From Imbricaverruca yamaguchii (Eukaryota > Arthropoda > Thecostraca > Neoverrucidae), in contig JAOTOL010001506.1 of the NCBI GenBank assembly GCA_034440575.1, forward strand, positions 992,501 through 1,056,500: a DNA stretch of 64,000 nucleotides. Reading direction: 5' to 3'. The number at the start of each line of letters is the position of its first letter. Within the stretch, counting starts at the first letter, position 1. Shown piece by piece: positions 24,024-35,880 of this stretch. A model generated the notes under the pieces. It was not told the origin of the DNA, did no database searches, and saw only the letters and a list, made by a program, of their open reading frames with translations. The position numbers and the translations under genes are program-made.

Positions 24024-24520
24024 CAAAGTAGGCAAAAAAACGGACTTTTACCCTTTGAAGGACCATAGAACAAACCGAAGGACCACACCAACATGCCGGA
24101 GAAGAAACTGACGATTTCTGAGGTTTCTTCTAATCTTTGCCGCTCTCGGTCACCGACAGAGGTCAGGTCAGGACAAATCCGGTCAGGTACCACATCGACA
24201 TGAAAGGACGTAAGCCATAGCATATTAATTCAGGTCTAAAAATCACAAAAGCAAATCATTTTCCGAATAGAGCAGAGTTATACTAATATTATTTGCATCA
24301 AAGGAAAAGCACACGCTTCTACAAGTACCTTTGCAGTCTGACCTTCACGGTTTAAATGCCGGTGGCATCACAGTGATTCACATGCGCACGCGCACCGGCT
24401 GCCATAGCGTATCGATACAGGGCCGCTAACGGGCCGCGCACAATATGCTTACACGCCCAAGGAGCGCAAAACCGGCCGACAGTACAGCACACTAACAAGC
24501 AAAGAGCACAGGTCCAGACC
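24024..24520. other. Transposon 3' non-coding interior
   Basis: Lies between the left TIR and the end of the transposase gene. No AATAAA was seen on the minus strand here. Confidence 0.5.
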
Positions 24521-27268
24521 TTACAAACATATCTTCGCATCGTCCTTCTTGGACTTCATGACGCCGCCGGTCAGCTCTCTGTGTGCCAGCCTGGCCCTGA
24601 TGAAGCCGTCTCTTCTCGCGTAGCCGTACACTGCCTTGGACGCGGCCGTCACCTCTTTGACATATCGCTCCACGTTCTGTCCGTGGACTGGCATCGAGTC
24701 TACTTCCATGGGGGTGGACTCGAAGTTCTTGATGACCGCAGCTGGCAGGTCCCGGGTGAGGATGGGCTCGGAGATCTGCTCATCATCCCAGACAATCAGT
24801 TTCCGCAGGCCTGTGGCCTGCTTGTTGAGGTCCACCTTGCACCTGGTGCGAATGTTGACTTGTTCTTCCCCTCCTCGGTTTCCGAGCGCCTCCTTCTCCC
24901 GCACCTCCATGATCTTCTGTACGGCGAAGCAGCGGTCCTCCCGCTCCTCGCTGCACAGCAGCGTCTGCAGGAGCATCTCTGGATGCGCCCACCAGGCGCT
25001 GGACTCCAGGTAGGAGAACACCTCCTTGACCACCTGTTCGTCCTGATCGAGAGTCAGCTGCAGCTGTTGCAGACAGATCCGTGCGCCCTCGATCCAGTGG
25101 TTACGGATCTTGTACCTGAACCACGTGGGGTAGTACACCCCGATGATGTACTCGCAGATGAGCCGGAGGTGCCAGGCTTCCTTCCCGGTGAAGCCATGGC
25201 GGCCCACCCACATCCGGAGGAAGCGGTTGGCTGTGGTCAGCCACCTGCTATGGTTGACCGGGCCGATGTCCAGGTTGGCGAGGCGGTCGGTCACGTGCCC
25301 GGAGCAGATCGCTGCTACCATGTCGTACCCGTACCGCTGGTCGGTGGACAGGTCTGCCCTCACCTCCTCCGTCAGCTCCGGCAGGGCTGGCCCGATGGTG
25401 ATCTTGTTGAACCTCTTGACTGGCAGCTCGGTGACAGTCGCGAGGGCCTTGCCCAGGGGACCTGAAATATCGTTGAATGGGTAGTTAGTCGTCGTAAATG
25501 GATGCTTGTTAGCCATGCGGCAGTCGATAACGTTACTTAAAATATTTACAGGGACTTTGAGGGCGTACGGCTGATATGGCTATTTAGAATGCAAATGATA
25601 ACAGTGCTTCAACTTGGACAAAAAACATTTAAGATAAAACAAAACTGATATCAATCAGTGACACATACACAATGAGTGATACAGGACTATATCTCCTTCA
25701 GTGATACAGATGAAAGAGCAGTGCAGTCAATGACAAAATTGTGCATTTCGGACACTTTCGAATCTTGCAACACATGTTGACGTAAATGATACAGTACTCA
25801 CCAGTGAAGCCGGTGTCGCTGCTGGTTGGCCCGTCCAATTTGATGATCAGGTGGCGGACAGGAAGTTCGTTGACGTGGAGACAGCACAGCAGCCAATTCA
25901 GCGACCTGCCCAACATCTTCTCCACGAATTGGAAGACGCCGCCCCAGATGCCGCTGTTGGTGTTGGTTGAGTCGCCTCCAATATGCATGATGGTCTTGTC
26001 GACGCCGTGTTCCCGCATCCACTGCACCAGACATTTGGCGATCTGCTCGGCGGCGGTGGCAGTCTCATTTGCCTTCGGAGGTGAGAAGTGAAAGAGGTAG
26101 TCCGCGCCGGGCTCAGCTACCACCGAGTAGTGATCCTCCTTCTGGAACGAGGGGTTGAGCTGGTCACTTCCCTCCACCTGCTCATACTTCAGCGTCCAGT
26201 CCTTCCGTCCATCGAAGTACAAGCAGGCGATGTCCTTCCTCTGGCACGTCATTGCTGCCTTCTCCTGCAGCTCCCTATAGAGCGCCTCCTTCGCGCGCTG
26301 GACTTTCTTGGCGTCGATGACGTTTGAGGTGTCGTCTTTGGAAATGACTCCGTAGTCGAGCATGGCGGCGTTGGCGATAGCTGCGGTGGCGTTGCAGGAC
26401 ATACCGTACCGGATTGAGGCCATGGCGACATTTCTGATGCTGGCCATGTTGCGCGTGCTGGAGCTGGTAGCGGCACTAGCAGAGTAGTTGGGGTCACGCT
26501 CGTAGCAGTCCTCGTCCTCTTCCATCTCGATCTGTTCCCCCTCCGTCAGCTCTTCCACGAATTGATTAACTTCCATGGTGGCTTTCTTCGGGTTTTCTTC
26601 TTCTTTTCTCTTCTCCGCCATCCTCTGCTTCGACTGCTCCTTCTTTTCTTTCCTCTGGTAGGCCAACACCTGCTTGCTGCTCTCCTTCTTGTCCACACGA
26701 CCTATCATGCATGAAGATTTTCCACAATCTTTTGCCTCTGGACCATCATGAAAGAAACTTCCAACGCAGGGATTTTCTGCTCCCTGGGGCAAGTGCAGGC
26801 TATGTGGCAGGGCGGAAGCCCGACGTTGCTGGGGATGGGGCAGCCAGGGCAGTTGGCCTCTTGACAGGGGAGGATTGGGCAGCGGCACTTCGTGATGTCA
26901 AAAAGTCTGTCCAGCTGCTCCTCCATCTTACTGATCTGCTTCTCTGAGGTCACTTGCTTCCTGGCTATTCTGCTGGCTTTCTCCCACAGCTCGAGCAGTC
27001 TCTCCACGATCGTCTTGTCTGCCGCAATGACGGGAGGCTGGAACTTGAAGTTAGCACTGGCCCACCTCTGCTTGATTTGGATGACGATTTCCTGAAAGAA
27101 TTCGCGGCTGGCGTAGTGGTACTTGGGGTTCATCTCCCTCAGGTAGATGCCGTACTTAAGGCAGTCACGGAGGGTGGGCAGCTCGGTCAGACACATCTCC
27201 TTCCCCGTCCCCAAGTACTCCGTCAACCTTGTGCTGCACTCAGAGCGAGTTCTCTTGCGAGCCGCCAT
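24521..27268 (-). pseudogene. Transposase gene, two exons, one frameshift
   Basis: Exon 1 runs 27268 to 25802 and exon 2 runs 25461 to 24521. The 340-bp intron has donor G|GTGAGT, acceptor TTTCAG|G and a branch-like CTAAC; joining reads through in phase (..GFTG + PLGK..). N-terminus: MAARKRTRSE, then a Cys-rich cluster (CRCPILPCQEANCPGC..CHIACTC, residues about 128-165, probably zinc-binding), then a Lys/Glu coiled region. The core has YFDGRKDW (D near 26213), HIGGDSTNTNSG (D near 25973), CCLHVNELP (C..H near 25880), and in exon 2 HSRWLTTANRFLRMW and an acidic helix. This fits an RNase H-fold DDE/D transposase with a C..H motif. A one-base frameshift near 26705-26715 separates the Cys cluster from the core, so this copy is likely dead. 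A non-transposon gene is unlikely given the TIRs. Confidence 0.75.
25462..25801 (-). other. Intron in the transposase gene
   Basis: Minus-strand GTGAGT at 25801-25796 and CTAAC..TTTCAG ending at 25462. Removal preserves the frame. A spliced transposon gene confirms transcription in a eukaryotic nucleus. Confidence 0.85.
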
Positions 27269-27469
27269 TTCTTGCGGCTTGGCCGGTGATCACTCACAGC
27301 ACAGCAGCTTTACAACAAAGTAGGCGGTCATTAGATCTGAAAGCAGGCACACCATTAGATCGAAGAAGCATTAGAGGGCCATCAGATTTATTTCTGGTGC
27401 CTGAAACCCTAATATGTTTAACATGCGGCCCCCACAAACGAAAACATATGCATGTTTTGGCCTAATTCT

Positions 27470-27804
27470 GGTCATTGACCTGACCTGGGAGGTCACCAGT
27501 TGACCTCAAGCCTCAAAACTGGGTAGCGTCGTGTTCCTTTGATGACGGGCAACATGCTCGTTTTTGTTTGGCAGCTATAACTTGATTAGGAGAGAAACGG
27601 TGACGGTGTAAAAACCTCCAACCAACCCTCGCCTGGGGCGTTGGAGACAAAATTTGCAGACATCAAAAGATCCTCGTTTCTATAGATTTGAAGCTCAAAT
27701 TTTGGGGAATGTTTGTTTTTATTTTACATTACTACATAGCAAGGCACAAAAAAATAACCCCGCCGAGATCCAAATTTTAATCTGACGAACGACGACATGG
27801 CCTA
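27470..27804 (-). repeat. Terminal inverted repeat, right
   Basis: Inverted match of 23689-24023, ending ..CATGGCCTA at 27804. The transposase start codon (27268) lies about 200 bp inside it, so this TIR probably carries the promoter. Confidence 0.9.
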
Positions 27805-27812
27805 ATGAGCAT
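27805..27812. repeat. 8-bp target-site duplication, right
   Basis: ATGAGCAT, exact copy of 23681-23688. Confidence 0.9.
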
Positions 27813-27833
27813 GTCCTTCAGGGAAACTAGGAA

Positions 27834-30800
27834 ATGGGGTGGGGAGGGATGAAATTGCATTGCCAACTCAGGAGTATTCCAATAGTGTCAGCCAAGGCAA
27901 TAGAAACTCAAAGTCTGCAAATAGGGGCAGCAGCAGTTCAAGGGGACAGAGTGATAGTTCATCTAGTGACAAAAGAACTCCTCAGTATAAGAAAGCTAAA
28001 GGTGGTTATAGAGCATTTGTTAAGTGTATCATGTTTAATGCTCAGAGTATCCGGTCCAAATTTGACGAGTTCAAGTGTTATGCTGCTGACGAGGAACCAG
28101 ATTTTGTTTGCATTACGGAGGCATGGGTCAGTGAAGGGTATTTTGGAGATAACTTGCAGGACTATGATATCCAGGGATACAATATGTTTTCGTGCAATAG
28201 GGGTCCAGCAATGAAAGGGGTGGTGTAATGCTCTATATGAATAGCTTATTCAGTTCTCAAAATGTAGCAGGTGGGGATAAAAATGTGTCTGTGGAGTCCA
28301 TTTGGCTTGATGTCACTGTGGGAAAAGGCAACAGCAATATTCTTAGGATAGTAGCTTTCTACCGATCAGGAACCCTGCCACATTCTCAGCAACTGGAGCT
28401 TGACAGGGTGATTTGTGAGGAAATCAGTAGAAACTTTAAGAGGAAGTGCCTTATTCTTGGTGACTTTAATCTAAAAGGTTATGAAAATGTTGGTGTTGGC
28501 TCCCCATCATGCAAAATGCTCAGGAAATGCCTTGAAGAGACCTGTTCTTACACCAGTTTGTATAGGAACCTACCAGGCGTGGCTCATTCTTGGACCTTGT
28601 ATTCTCGGATTTAAGTGACTTGGTTCAAGACTTGACTGTGGGAGAAACTCTGGGAAGAAGTGACCATAACATAGTTAGATTCAAGGCACATGTAGGGGAA
28701 ATTATCCAGGATAATTTGGTAAAGGTTCCAAATTTCAACAGAGCAGACTTTGACTGCATGAGAGCGGGTTTACGTGCCATCAGATGGGAAGAAGAATTCT
28801 CCAATTTAAATGCCTGTGAAATGTGGGAAAAGTTCAAATCTTACTTGAAGGAAATTCAGGTTAGACATGTCCCTCAAAAGCAAAGACGCAAAAGAAGGGT
28901 AGGAAAGCCAGCATGGCTTACACCATACTTGATAAAAGCAATTAAGGCTAAGAAAACTGCATTTGGAGTCTTTAAAGAAGCCTCAAATGTCGTTAATCTA
29001 AAGGCATATCGAAAAGCTAGAGACACTGTGAAGCAAAAAACCAGAGCAGCAAAGCAAGCAAAAGAACTGGATTTAGCTAGAAACTGTAATGGGGACAGTA
29101 AAAAGTTCTTTTGTTTCTACAAGCTGAGTAAAGTTTCCAGCACAATTGGTCCACTGGAAGTAAACGGGATTACATTGGGTAAGGATAGCGAGATGGATGA
29201 GGAGCTGAGCAAGCAGTTTAAATCAGTGTTTAGATTGGAAGATATGACCAATCTGCCGACCGTACACCATAGTTCAGTGACATGGGATCTGACGAATGAT
29301 GTTGATTTCATTGATAGTGATGTTATTTACAATCATATCAGGAAAATAAAGCCAAACAAGGCAGCAGGACCTGATGATATTTATGCTAGGGTGTTGCGGG
29401 AAACTGAAAAGGAACTGGCATTTCCACTTAGTATAATATTTTGTAGATCAGTTTCACAAAATGAAATTTCAACCGATTGGAAAAGGGCAAATGTAGTTCC
29501 TTTTTTTGAAGAAAGGAGAAAGAGGGAAAGTTGAAAACCATAGGCCAGTAAGTCTCACGTCCCTAGTCTGCAAGGTACTCGAATCAATTATCAAGGATAG
29601 AATAGTTAGTTATCTGGAAGGTAGCAGATTGATTCAAGATACTCAATATGGGTTTAGAAAAGGACGATCGTGTCTCACAAACCTCTTGGACTTTTTGAAC
29701 TTCGCCACAGAACAATTTGATCAGGGAACTCAGGTTGATGGAGCATATCTTGACTTTAGTAAGGCCTTTGACAAGGTACCCCATAAACGGTTAATGATAC
29801 AGCTTCAGTCCCATGGTATTGCAGGTAGCATCTTCACATGGATAGAGTTGTGGCTTTCAGATAGACAGCAAAGAGTAATGCTAAATGGTACAAAGTCATC
29901 ATGGCAAAATGTTCTTAGTGGAGTCCCCCAGGAGTCAGTACTGGGGCCACTACTGTTTATTATATTTGTAAATAACATTGAAAGTGGCCTAAGCAGTAAA
30001 GATTTGAAATTTGCGGATGATTTGAAGGTCTTTAGGGCAGTAACCGCCAAGATGAGCATATCTCGCTGCAAAAAGACTTAGACGAAGTTGTGAAGTGGTC
30101 CGAAGAATGGCAAATTAAATTAAATTTTGATAAGTGCAAAATCATGCATGTAGGTAAGCAGCATATGAAGGCTCCATACTTGATGGGTGGCCAAGTGCTA
30201 TCAGTGACTCAACAGGAGAAGGACTTAGGTGTTATTCTACACACAAAACTGGGGGCATCAGAACAGACCAAGGAAGCCAGGAAGAAGGCACTGAGAATGC
30301 TCGGGGCAATAAATAGGAATGTATCATACAGAAGTGAGGAAGTGGTCAGGGAGCTTTACTGTGCATATGTCAGGCCACATTTGGAGTACTGCATCCAAGC
30401 TTGGTCTCCTAGCTATGAAAAATATTGTTGGCTTTTAGAGAGAGTACAAAAGAGGGCTACAAAAATGGTTAATGGCATAAGCAACCTGGCATGTGAGGAA
30501 AGATTGAAGAATTTGAATATGTTTTCACTTAGATATAGAAGGCTGAGAGGAGATCTCATCGAGGTCTTTAAATTTGTTCATGGTCTGGAGAGGGGATATC
30601 TTGGGGAAATGTTTGAATTGAACAGAAATGATGCAATTAGAGGTCATAAATTCAAAATTAAAGTTAACCACAACAGAACAAGATTAAGGCAGACTTTCTT
30701 CACCAACAGGGTAGTAGAACTCTGGAACCAGCTGCCAGAAAACATTGTCAGTAGCAGCACATGGAACATCTTTAAAAACAGCATAAACGATCATTATAAG

Positions 30801-30839
30801 AATAGAGGGCTTGCTTTTCATTATTACAGGGAGCGCTGA
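27834..30839 (+). pseudogene. CR1 ORF2: endonuclease and reverse transcriptase
   Basis: In order: APE-type endonuclease with FNAQSIRSKFDEF, ITEAW (catalytic Glu), YRSG, LGDFNLKG and SDHNIV near 28660; then RT with HIRKIKPNKAAGPDDI, ENHRPVSLTSLVCKVLE, QYGFRKGRSC, AYLDFSKAFDKVP (motif A), GVPQESVLGPLLF (motif B, usual QG replaced by QE) and KFADDLKVFR (motif C, about 30010); then the C-terminal domain ending FHYYRER. These nick target DNA and copy the LINE RNA. The frame is broken near 28225, 28605, 29510 and 30075, so at least four lesions. The N-terminal linker (27834-28020) is Ser/Arg-rich; the true start is uncertain. Confidence 0.88.
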
Positions 30840-30949
30840 TTGACAGATTTGGTGGGCAACTGGTTCAGCGTACAGAGTGCAACCAAGAAGGGCCCTTGTG
30901 GCTCATAGTTGCACTTATCTTTTATGTCTTTATGTCTTTATGTCTAAAC

Positions 30950-31200
30950 GATGCAGACCACATAACATCCTTTCTGGGGCCTTTGATCTACGTCAATCGT
31001 CTTAAGGGAAGATGTTACTTTACGGGCAAGATCCGCCGCAATCCCGTGGCGCAATGTAGCGCAGACTAAGATTCCACTTGAGCCCGATGAACGAGGTCGA
31101 GCAAGTTGAGATGGGGAAAAGCTAGCTTCGGGAGAGAAGTGTCTCGGGGCCCAGGTGGTACAGCTGGTCCAGGAGCCACGGGAGTCACGAGAACAGACAC
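30950..31200. mobile_element. Right part of LINE-interrupted TIR element (copy 2)
   Basis: Collinear with 8476-9117 of the intact copy but shortened, beginning 'gatgcagaccacataacatcc' and ending near the degraded terminus 'gagaacagaca'. It shows the pre-insertion continuity with 22697. Confidence 0.75.
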
Positions 31201-31771
31201 TGGGTTTGTCATAAATGGCTTGTTCAGGCGACTTCATCCGGAATAGGTTGAGGGTCTATTTCCTCTATCGCCCGCCCGTTCCAGCGCCTCATCCGGAATA
31301 CGTTCACCCTCATCCAACAGTGGCGTTGGGAATGAAAGTGTTTTTACTTGACTTAGGCAAGGAGCACAGTCATTAAGTTGTATAAGTCGTACTTTCTTTG
31401 CTTTATAACAATTGTTTCGAAAGGAATCCAAGAGACGTGGGATTTGTGATGGATATGAGCAGTCACCCATGTTTTATGCCAACAACTACACATCTTTGTC
31501 TCCAGTGCACTTCGGGAGCATCCAATGTCCAAGTGAAAATTGAAAATGGGCATTTGAAATTCGATGGGTAAATTTAGGTTCAGACGTGCATGCCAATTTG
31601 CATGCCTTTGAGAGGACATGCTTACTGGTATGCGTCCATGCTTTTTCTTTGCATGCATGTGTCACTGGCTGATGGAGGAGCTCCGTGTGCCGTCCACATG
31701 GGAAGGTGGTTTCCCTCTGAAAGTGTTTTGAATATTTATGAAAATTATTTGGAGGGGCATGTGTAGATTAG
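31201..31771. other. Stretch without recognisable gene
   Basis: Contains two 'catccggaat' motifs (31225-31300) of the dispersed family also seen near 22350-22430. Otherwise nothing was recognised. Confidence 0.4.
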
Positions 31772-32322
31772 GGTCGCTCTTGTAGGCACGTGATAGTCTA
31801 TAGGACTTCGACGTATGCAATTTTGAGAACCCCGGTTATAATTTAAATGGCTCTGGACCATGTCACACATATATGCATCCAAGTCTTCATACAAACTCAG
31901 CCTGACACCATCTCAATCTCCTGTTAACAACGTTCACACACAATCTCCAACTTGCGCACAGATCGATCTTCAAACATACTAACTCCCATCTCACAAGATT
32001 ACATCTTAACAGTCATACAGCGGTTCCAGACAGTCAGTCTCAGACATACCTCCAGGGGTGAGTCCGGGCGGCTGGCTGGTGGCCAGCCGCCCTGCGACGT
32101 CCACTCAGTAAGAGAGTGAGCGAGAGAGAGAGAGCGATCCATCTCGCTCGACGCCTATATGGCCCCAGGGCCACCGCCCTTGGCCTCACGTCAGAGCCAT
32201 ATCATGGTCACGCGGCTCTGAACTGTCATGAGCAATGACCGATCTCAATGCTCTATACCAGCGGGTCACACTGTCTGTTTCAGAGTTATTCCGCCAGCTA
32301 AGACATCTCTGAGCCTCAGCCC
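31772..32322 (+). repeat. 5' long terminal repeat
   Basis: About 550 bp, directly repeated at 35881-36432 with scattered differences. It includes 'tgtaggcac', 'gagaaccccggttataat', a purine run of GAGA type and a CTATATGGCC/CTATATAGCC TATA-like box near 32155 and 36265. Confidence 0.8.
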
Positions 32323-35300
32323 CGGTCCCCCGACTCTACTGCTGGCGACAGACACAGTATCCCATAACATGCTTACATCAGCTTCACCACGCTGCAAACA
32401 GGCAACCGACAGTTCGTGGCACTACGACCCAATTGACATTTCACATGTCATATGAAAATCTACTCAGCAGTCATTCAACATTCTACGTCCTAATTCCCTT
32501 AATAAATCACAGACATACATTCAAGGCACACCTGCAGTCATACATGTAGACTAGACATTCGCCACGTGGTATGACGTCTATCACACCTATGTCATCCCAC
32601 ATACACACTCGTGTTGTACTCGGGGCACACCTGACATTACAGGTTCACACTTCACACCATAGACACTCAGCATTCACTTCTGACATTACACAGACACCTG
32701 TACTCGAGACATCACATCACAATCATACTACTGCAATCTCATTGACATTCCATTCAGCCATGCTCACGCACGTGTTCTATTAGACAACTATCATACTCAT
32801 CTACTTACACAACCGTCACATACTGTCACGTACACGAACACACATACACACATTTGCCCAGAGGGTTCCCAGAATAATCTGTCATATACTGTACACCAAT
32901 GACGGTCGCATCCAACGTCAGACACTAACATGTCATCAGACATCAGAGACAGCGGCGGCCGACGGCGTCGGAGTCAGCTATGCAACTTGACCGGAGGGGA
33001 GGGGTCACAATAGACACTGGTCTCAACAGCCCGGCTGGCGGCGACTGCCGAGTAATCAGCGACAGGTCGGCACCGGGACCGATGACTTTCGTCGTGGTGG
33101 TACCTGCCGTTACATGAACGGGGGGCATTTATGTGTTCCAAGTGTCCCCCACAGGAAGCTTTTCTACAGCACAGCGCAGATCCACAAAATATCGAATTGA
33201 GTACACAGACCAATTCTGTGATCCACTAGACAGATCACGGCCACTCGCATTCATTTCCTAATCACTCACCATCACTCAGCTTCCAATGCAAACAACCCAT
33301 CAATACGAGTTACGATTAACAGCACATACAATCCTACGCGTGTCATTAACAAGCACCAATGCACATCCGAAACCAATACAACTGGAGCCAATACAATAGA
33401 GTTCAAGTTCCGCTGGATATTCGAAGAAGAAGTGCCGAATCACCACAGCGTTCGATGTCCACTGAAGATTCTGTCCACGATGTAACAGGTAAGGCGAGGC
33501 ATCTGCCTGCCCACCTCAGTGTGCCTCGGGGGCATCACTCGAGTAGTTACCGCTTCAGTTCTCAAGAGCACCATTGAGCCAGGCACTGGGAGCCTGGTCC
33601 ATGGGTGCCATGGCAGTACACCTTGGACAGCGCCAGTAGTGAGCTGAGCAAGCGCAGCCCTGAAGCGCAGCTCCATACGACCAGTGGTGTGATCAATCCC
33701 ACTAGTCGGAGTCGCCAGCGGTGCTGGAATCAGCACCGTCTCGATCGCGGTCAGCCCTCTGTGGCAAATTAGTGAATGGTGACGATATGAACTGGAATAA
33801 CGCTCCAGCTCAAGTTAGTCAGTCACTGTCTCGTGTTCATCAGATGAAGTCAGCTTCTCTTCGCCGGGTGGTAGAGCAGGAGTGGTTAACTCGCTGTATT
33901 CTCCGGGGACAAGACTTGGTTCGGCGGGTACGGACATGCAGGTTAACTATTCAATTTCAGCAACTGAAAAACAAAATTAATACAACACCTTCACAAGTTC
34001 TAGCAAGCAGAAGAACCTCAGATAAAACTACAATCAGTATATCGGACTCAATCACTAGCATTCTTACAAGTAAGTAGACACATCAACCAAATCAATATCT
34101 CCGTCCATTCTACAAGACATCAACTTCAATCATACAACAACTCTAAACATTCACATCAACATCAACATCAACTTCTAAAACAGCAGCTCGCATGTAAAAA
34201 TATCTCAATCCATGCTAGCATTCCATGCTAGGTGGCACCACATGCATTGCGTCGCTGGTCTATATAGGAGGCGCCACTGGCATCGAGCTATTTTGAAGTT
34301 CCCATGGGTGGCACCACATCAATCTATCAATTTTTTCTGTCAGGTGACTGTACTTACGTCACGTTATTCTCACCATTGATGGCGCTATGTGCGCTCCGGT
34401 GTTCCCGTATAGGTGGCGTCACTGCGCCCGTCCGCACTGTCAACTCAAAAGTGGACGCTCCAAACAAATACTGAACAATTCGTTCTGTACAGTTCAGTAG
34501 TAACAGTTCAGTGAAAGGATGCAAAGATTTTAGCGATGGGATCGATTTCTACCAGACAAACTCCACTCACAACACACTATTCACATTCTCGTTCGGGTGT
34601 TTCACCGAACAACGTGGATCAGCATGACGTTGCTCTGTCATTGGACACTCAGGTATCGGCAGTACTGAGTAACTAATCAAGCTCAAAGAGTCAAAGCTCT
34701 CTCAGGAGCTCAAGCTAACGCGCTTAGCCCAAGCTAAGTGGCATACAAGCCAAATAACTGATGGTGCTCAAGTTAATCAAACCAATCTTGCACGGGAATC
34801 CATCTAGGCTGAACGACATACTCGTCAAGCTGCCTCTTAGTGCTCAAGTTAATAAAACTCCTCTTGCACCGATACTGAACATACATACACAGAAACACAC
34901 ACATAGACGTAATCATAGTCCAAATAATTTTCTTGCATCTGGGTACATGTGTCACCCAATGAAAAATAATTATGCCCTTCCACTGGCAATAATTAATTGT
35001 TCGCCAAATGAAAGTACTTCAAAGAAATAATCTCGGAAAGCAAAATCAATTTTGCATTAATAAATTACATTGAAGGCGAGTTTCTGAAGTCCCAAGAATA
35101 TTTTGATATGACTGTCTATTTAATTCTCACCTATTCCTAACATTACATCATTTTTCTAAGTAGGTGCCATCTATTTTTTTAAAAAGCATCGGAGTTCCAT
35201 ATAATACTACAGTTCAATGTTAGCTTCATTTCAACAATTTTATATCACTCTAAGTTCGTATACCTTACATATTTTATTAATTGAACTAGCTAAATATATT

Positions 35301-35870
35301 TTACATATCCAAATATGGTTTGATTTTTCGGGCTGAAACCAATAGATTGTATCTCGGCCTATATTTAAATAATACTGTTGGCTGGCATTTCAACTTATTA
35401 AATTATGCAATCCTTTTTTCAATAATTATTCGCTGACAAAAGTTAGGCTTCACTAAATATTCGTTTCAATTTCGCATCAGAGTCCACACAATAATTTAAA
35501 AGCAACGCAAACAACAAAAGGAATACAAAACAATGTTCTAAAATTATACAACACGGTTCTAGTAGTGGCCAAAATTCGAAAAGACTTTTGGGCAGGATTT
35601 CGTGAATGCCCGGATTCACGGTTTACTTCTCAGCAGGCTCCTGCTATGAAGACGGCTGTAGCGGTGAATGTTCGTGCAAAGCCTCTCGTAGGACTTGATC
35701 TGTCCGCTGGTGACAACAGTCGCTCCTCTGTGGCGAGCTCTTTCTGTTTCTCAACTCAGACATAACGATTTGTTTCAATCCTGAATTATCGGCAATTTCA
35801 GCCATTATTTTTATCATCCCGGGTTATGAACGCATCAGTTCTGGGGTTATCCGGGTCACGGTCAACCAGT
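32323..35870. other. Interior of the LTR element
   Basis: The first part is rich in CACA/TCACA motifs and 34.9-35.6 kb is AT-rich. The longest open frame is 118 codons (33721-34077), with no recognised domain. I see nothing else. Confidence 0.45.
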
Positions 35871-35880
35871 TGTAGGGAAG

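Larger units (their letters stand above)
23689..27804 (-). mobile_element. 4116-bp DNA transposon with 335-bp TIRs and 8-bp TSD
   Basis: The ends read TAGGCCATGTCGTCG inwards on both sides and remain inverted-repeat for about 335 bp (23689-24023 and 27470-27804) with few mismatches. A perfect 8-bp duplication ATGAGCAT flanks it. Inside is one minus-strand gene (24521-27268) with one visible intron. It sits in the ORF1/ORF2 junction of a CR1 LINE. The 8-bp TSD is known for hAT, P, Merlin and Zisupton types and near the 8-11 bp of Mutator-like elements; the very long TIRs favour Mutator-like organisation, while the D...D..C..H core could fit hAT or Mutator. I leave the superfamily open. Confidence 0.92.
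22703..30944 (+). mobile_element. CR1-like LINE, near complete, interrupted by a DNA transposon
   Basis: A plus-strand non-LTR retrotransposon of about 4.1 kb excluding the 4.1-kb transposon inside it. It has ORF1 with an SGNH-esterase signature, ORF2 with APE-type endonuclease and RT (FADD), a 3' UTR and a (TTTATGTC)n tail. A 5-bp target duplication TAAAC flanks it (22698-22702 and 30945-30949). The site is inside a TIR element, whose two halves are collinear with the intact copy at 8.2-9.1 kb. The 5' end may be truncated. Several frameshifts make it inactive, but similarity to the copy at 4380-5319 indicates a once-active family. Confidence 0.9.

Noticed and set aside
24581..25465. Plus-strand 294-codon open frame
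   Set aside because: It is the antisense of transposase exon 2, where codon bias keeps the opposite frame open. The minus strand has conserved motifs and splice sites.
31235..31320. Outer terminal repeat paired with 22348-22435
   Set aside because: The two blocks are in the same orientation and also occur singly (about 15880), so they look like a dispersed repeat rather than TIRs.
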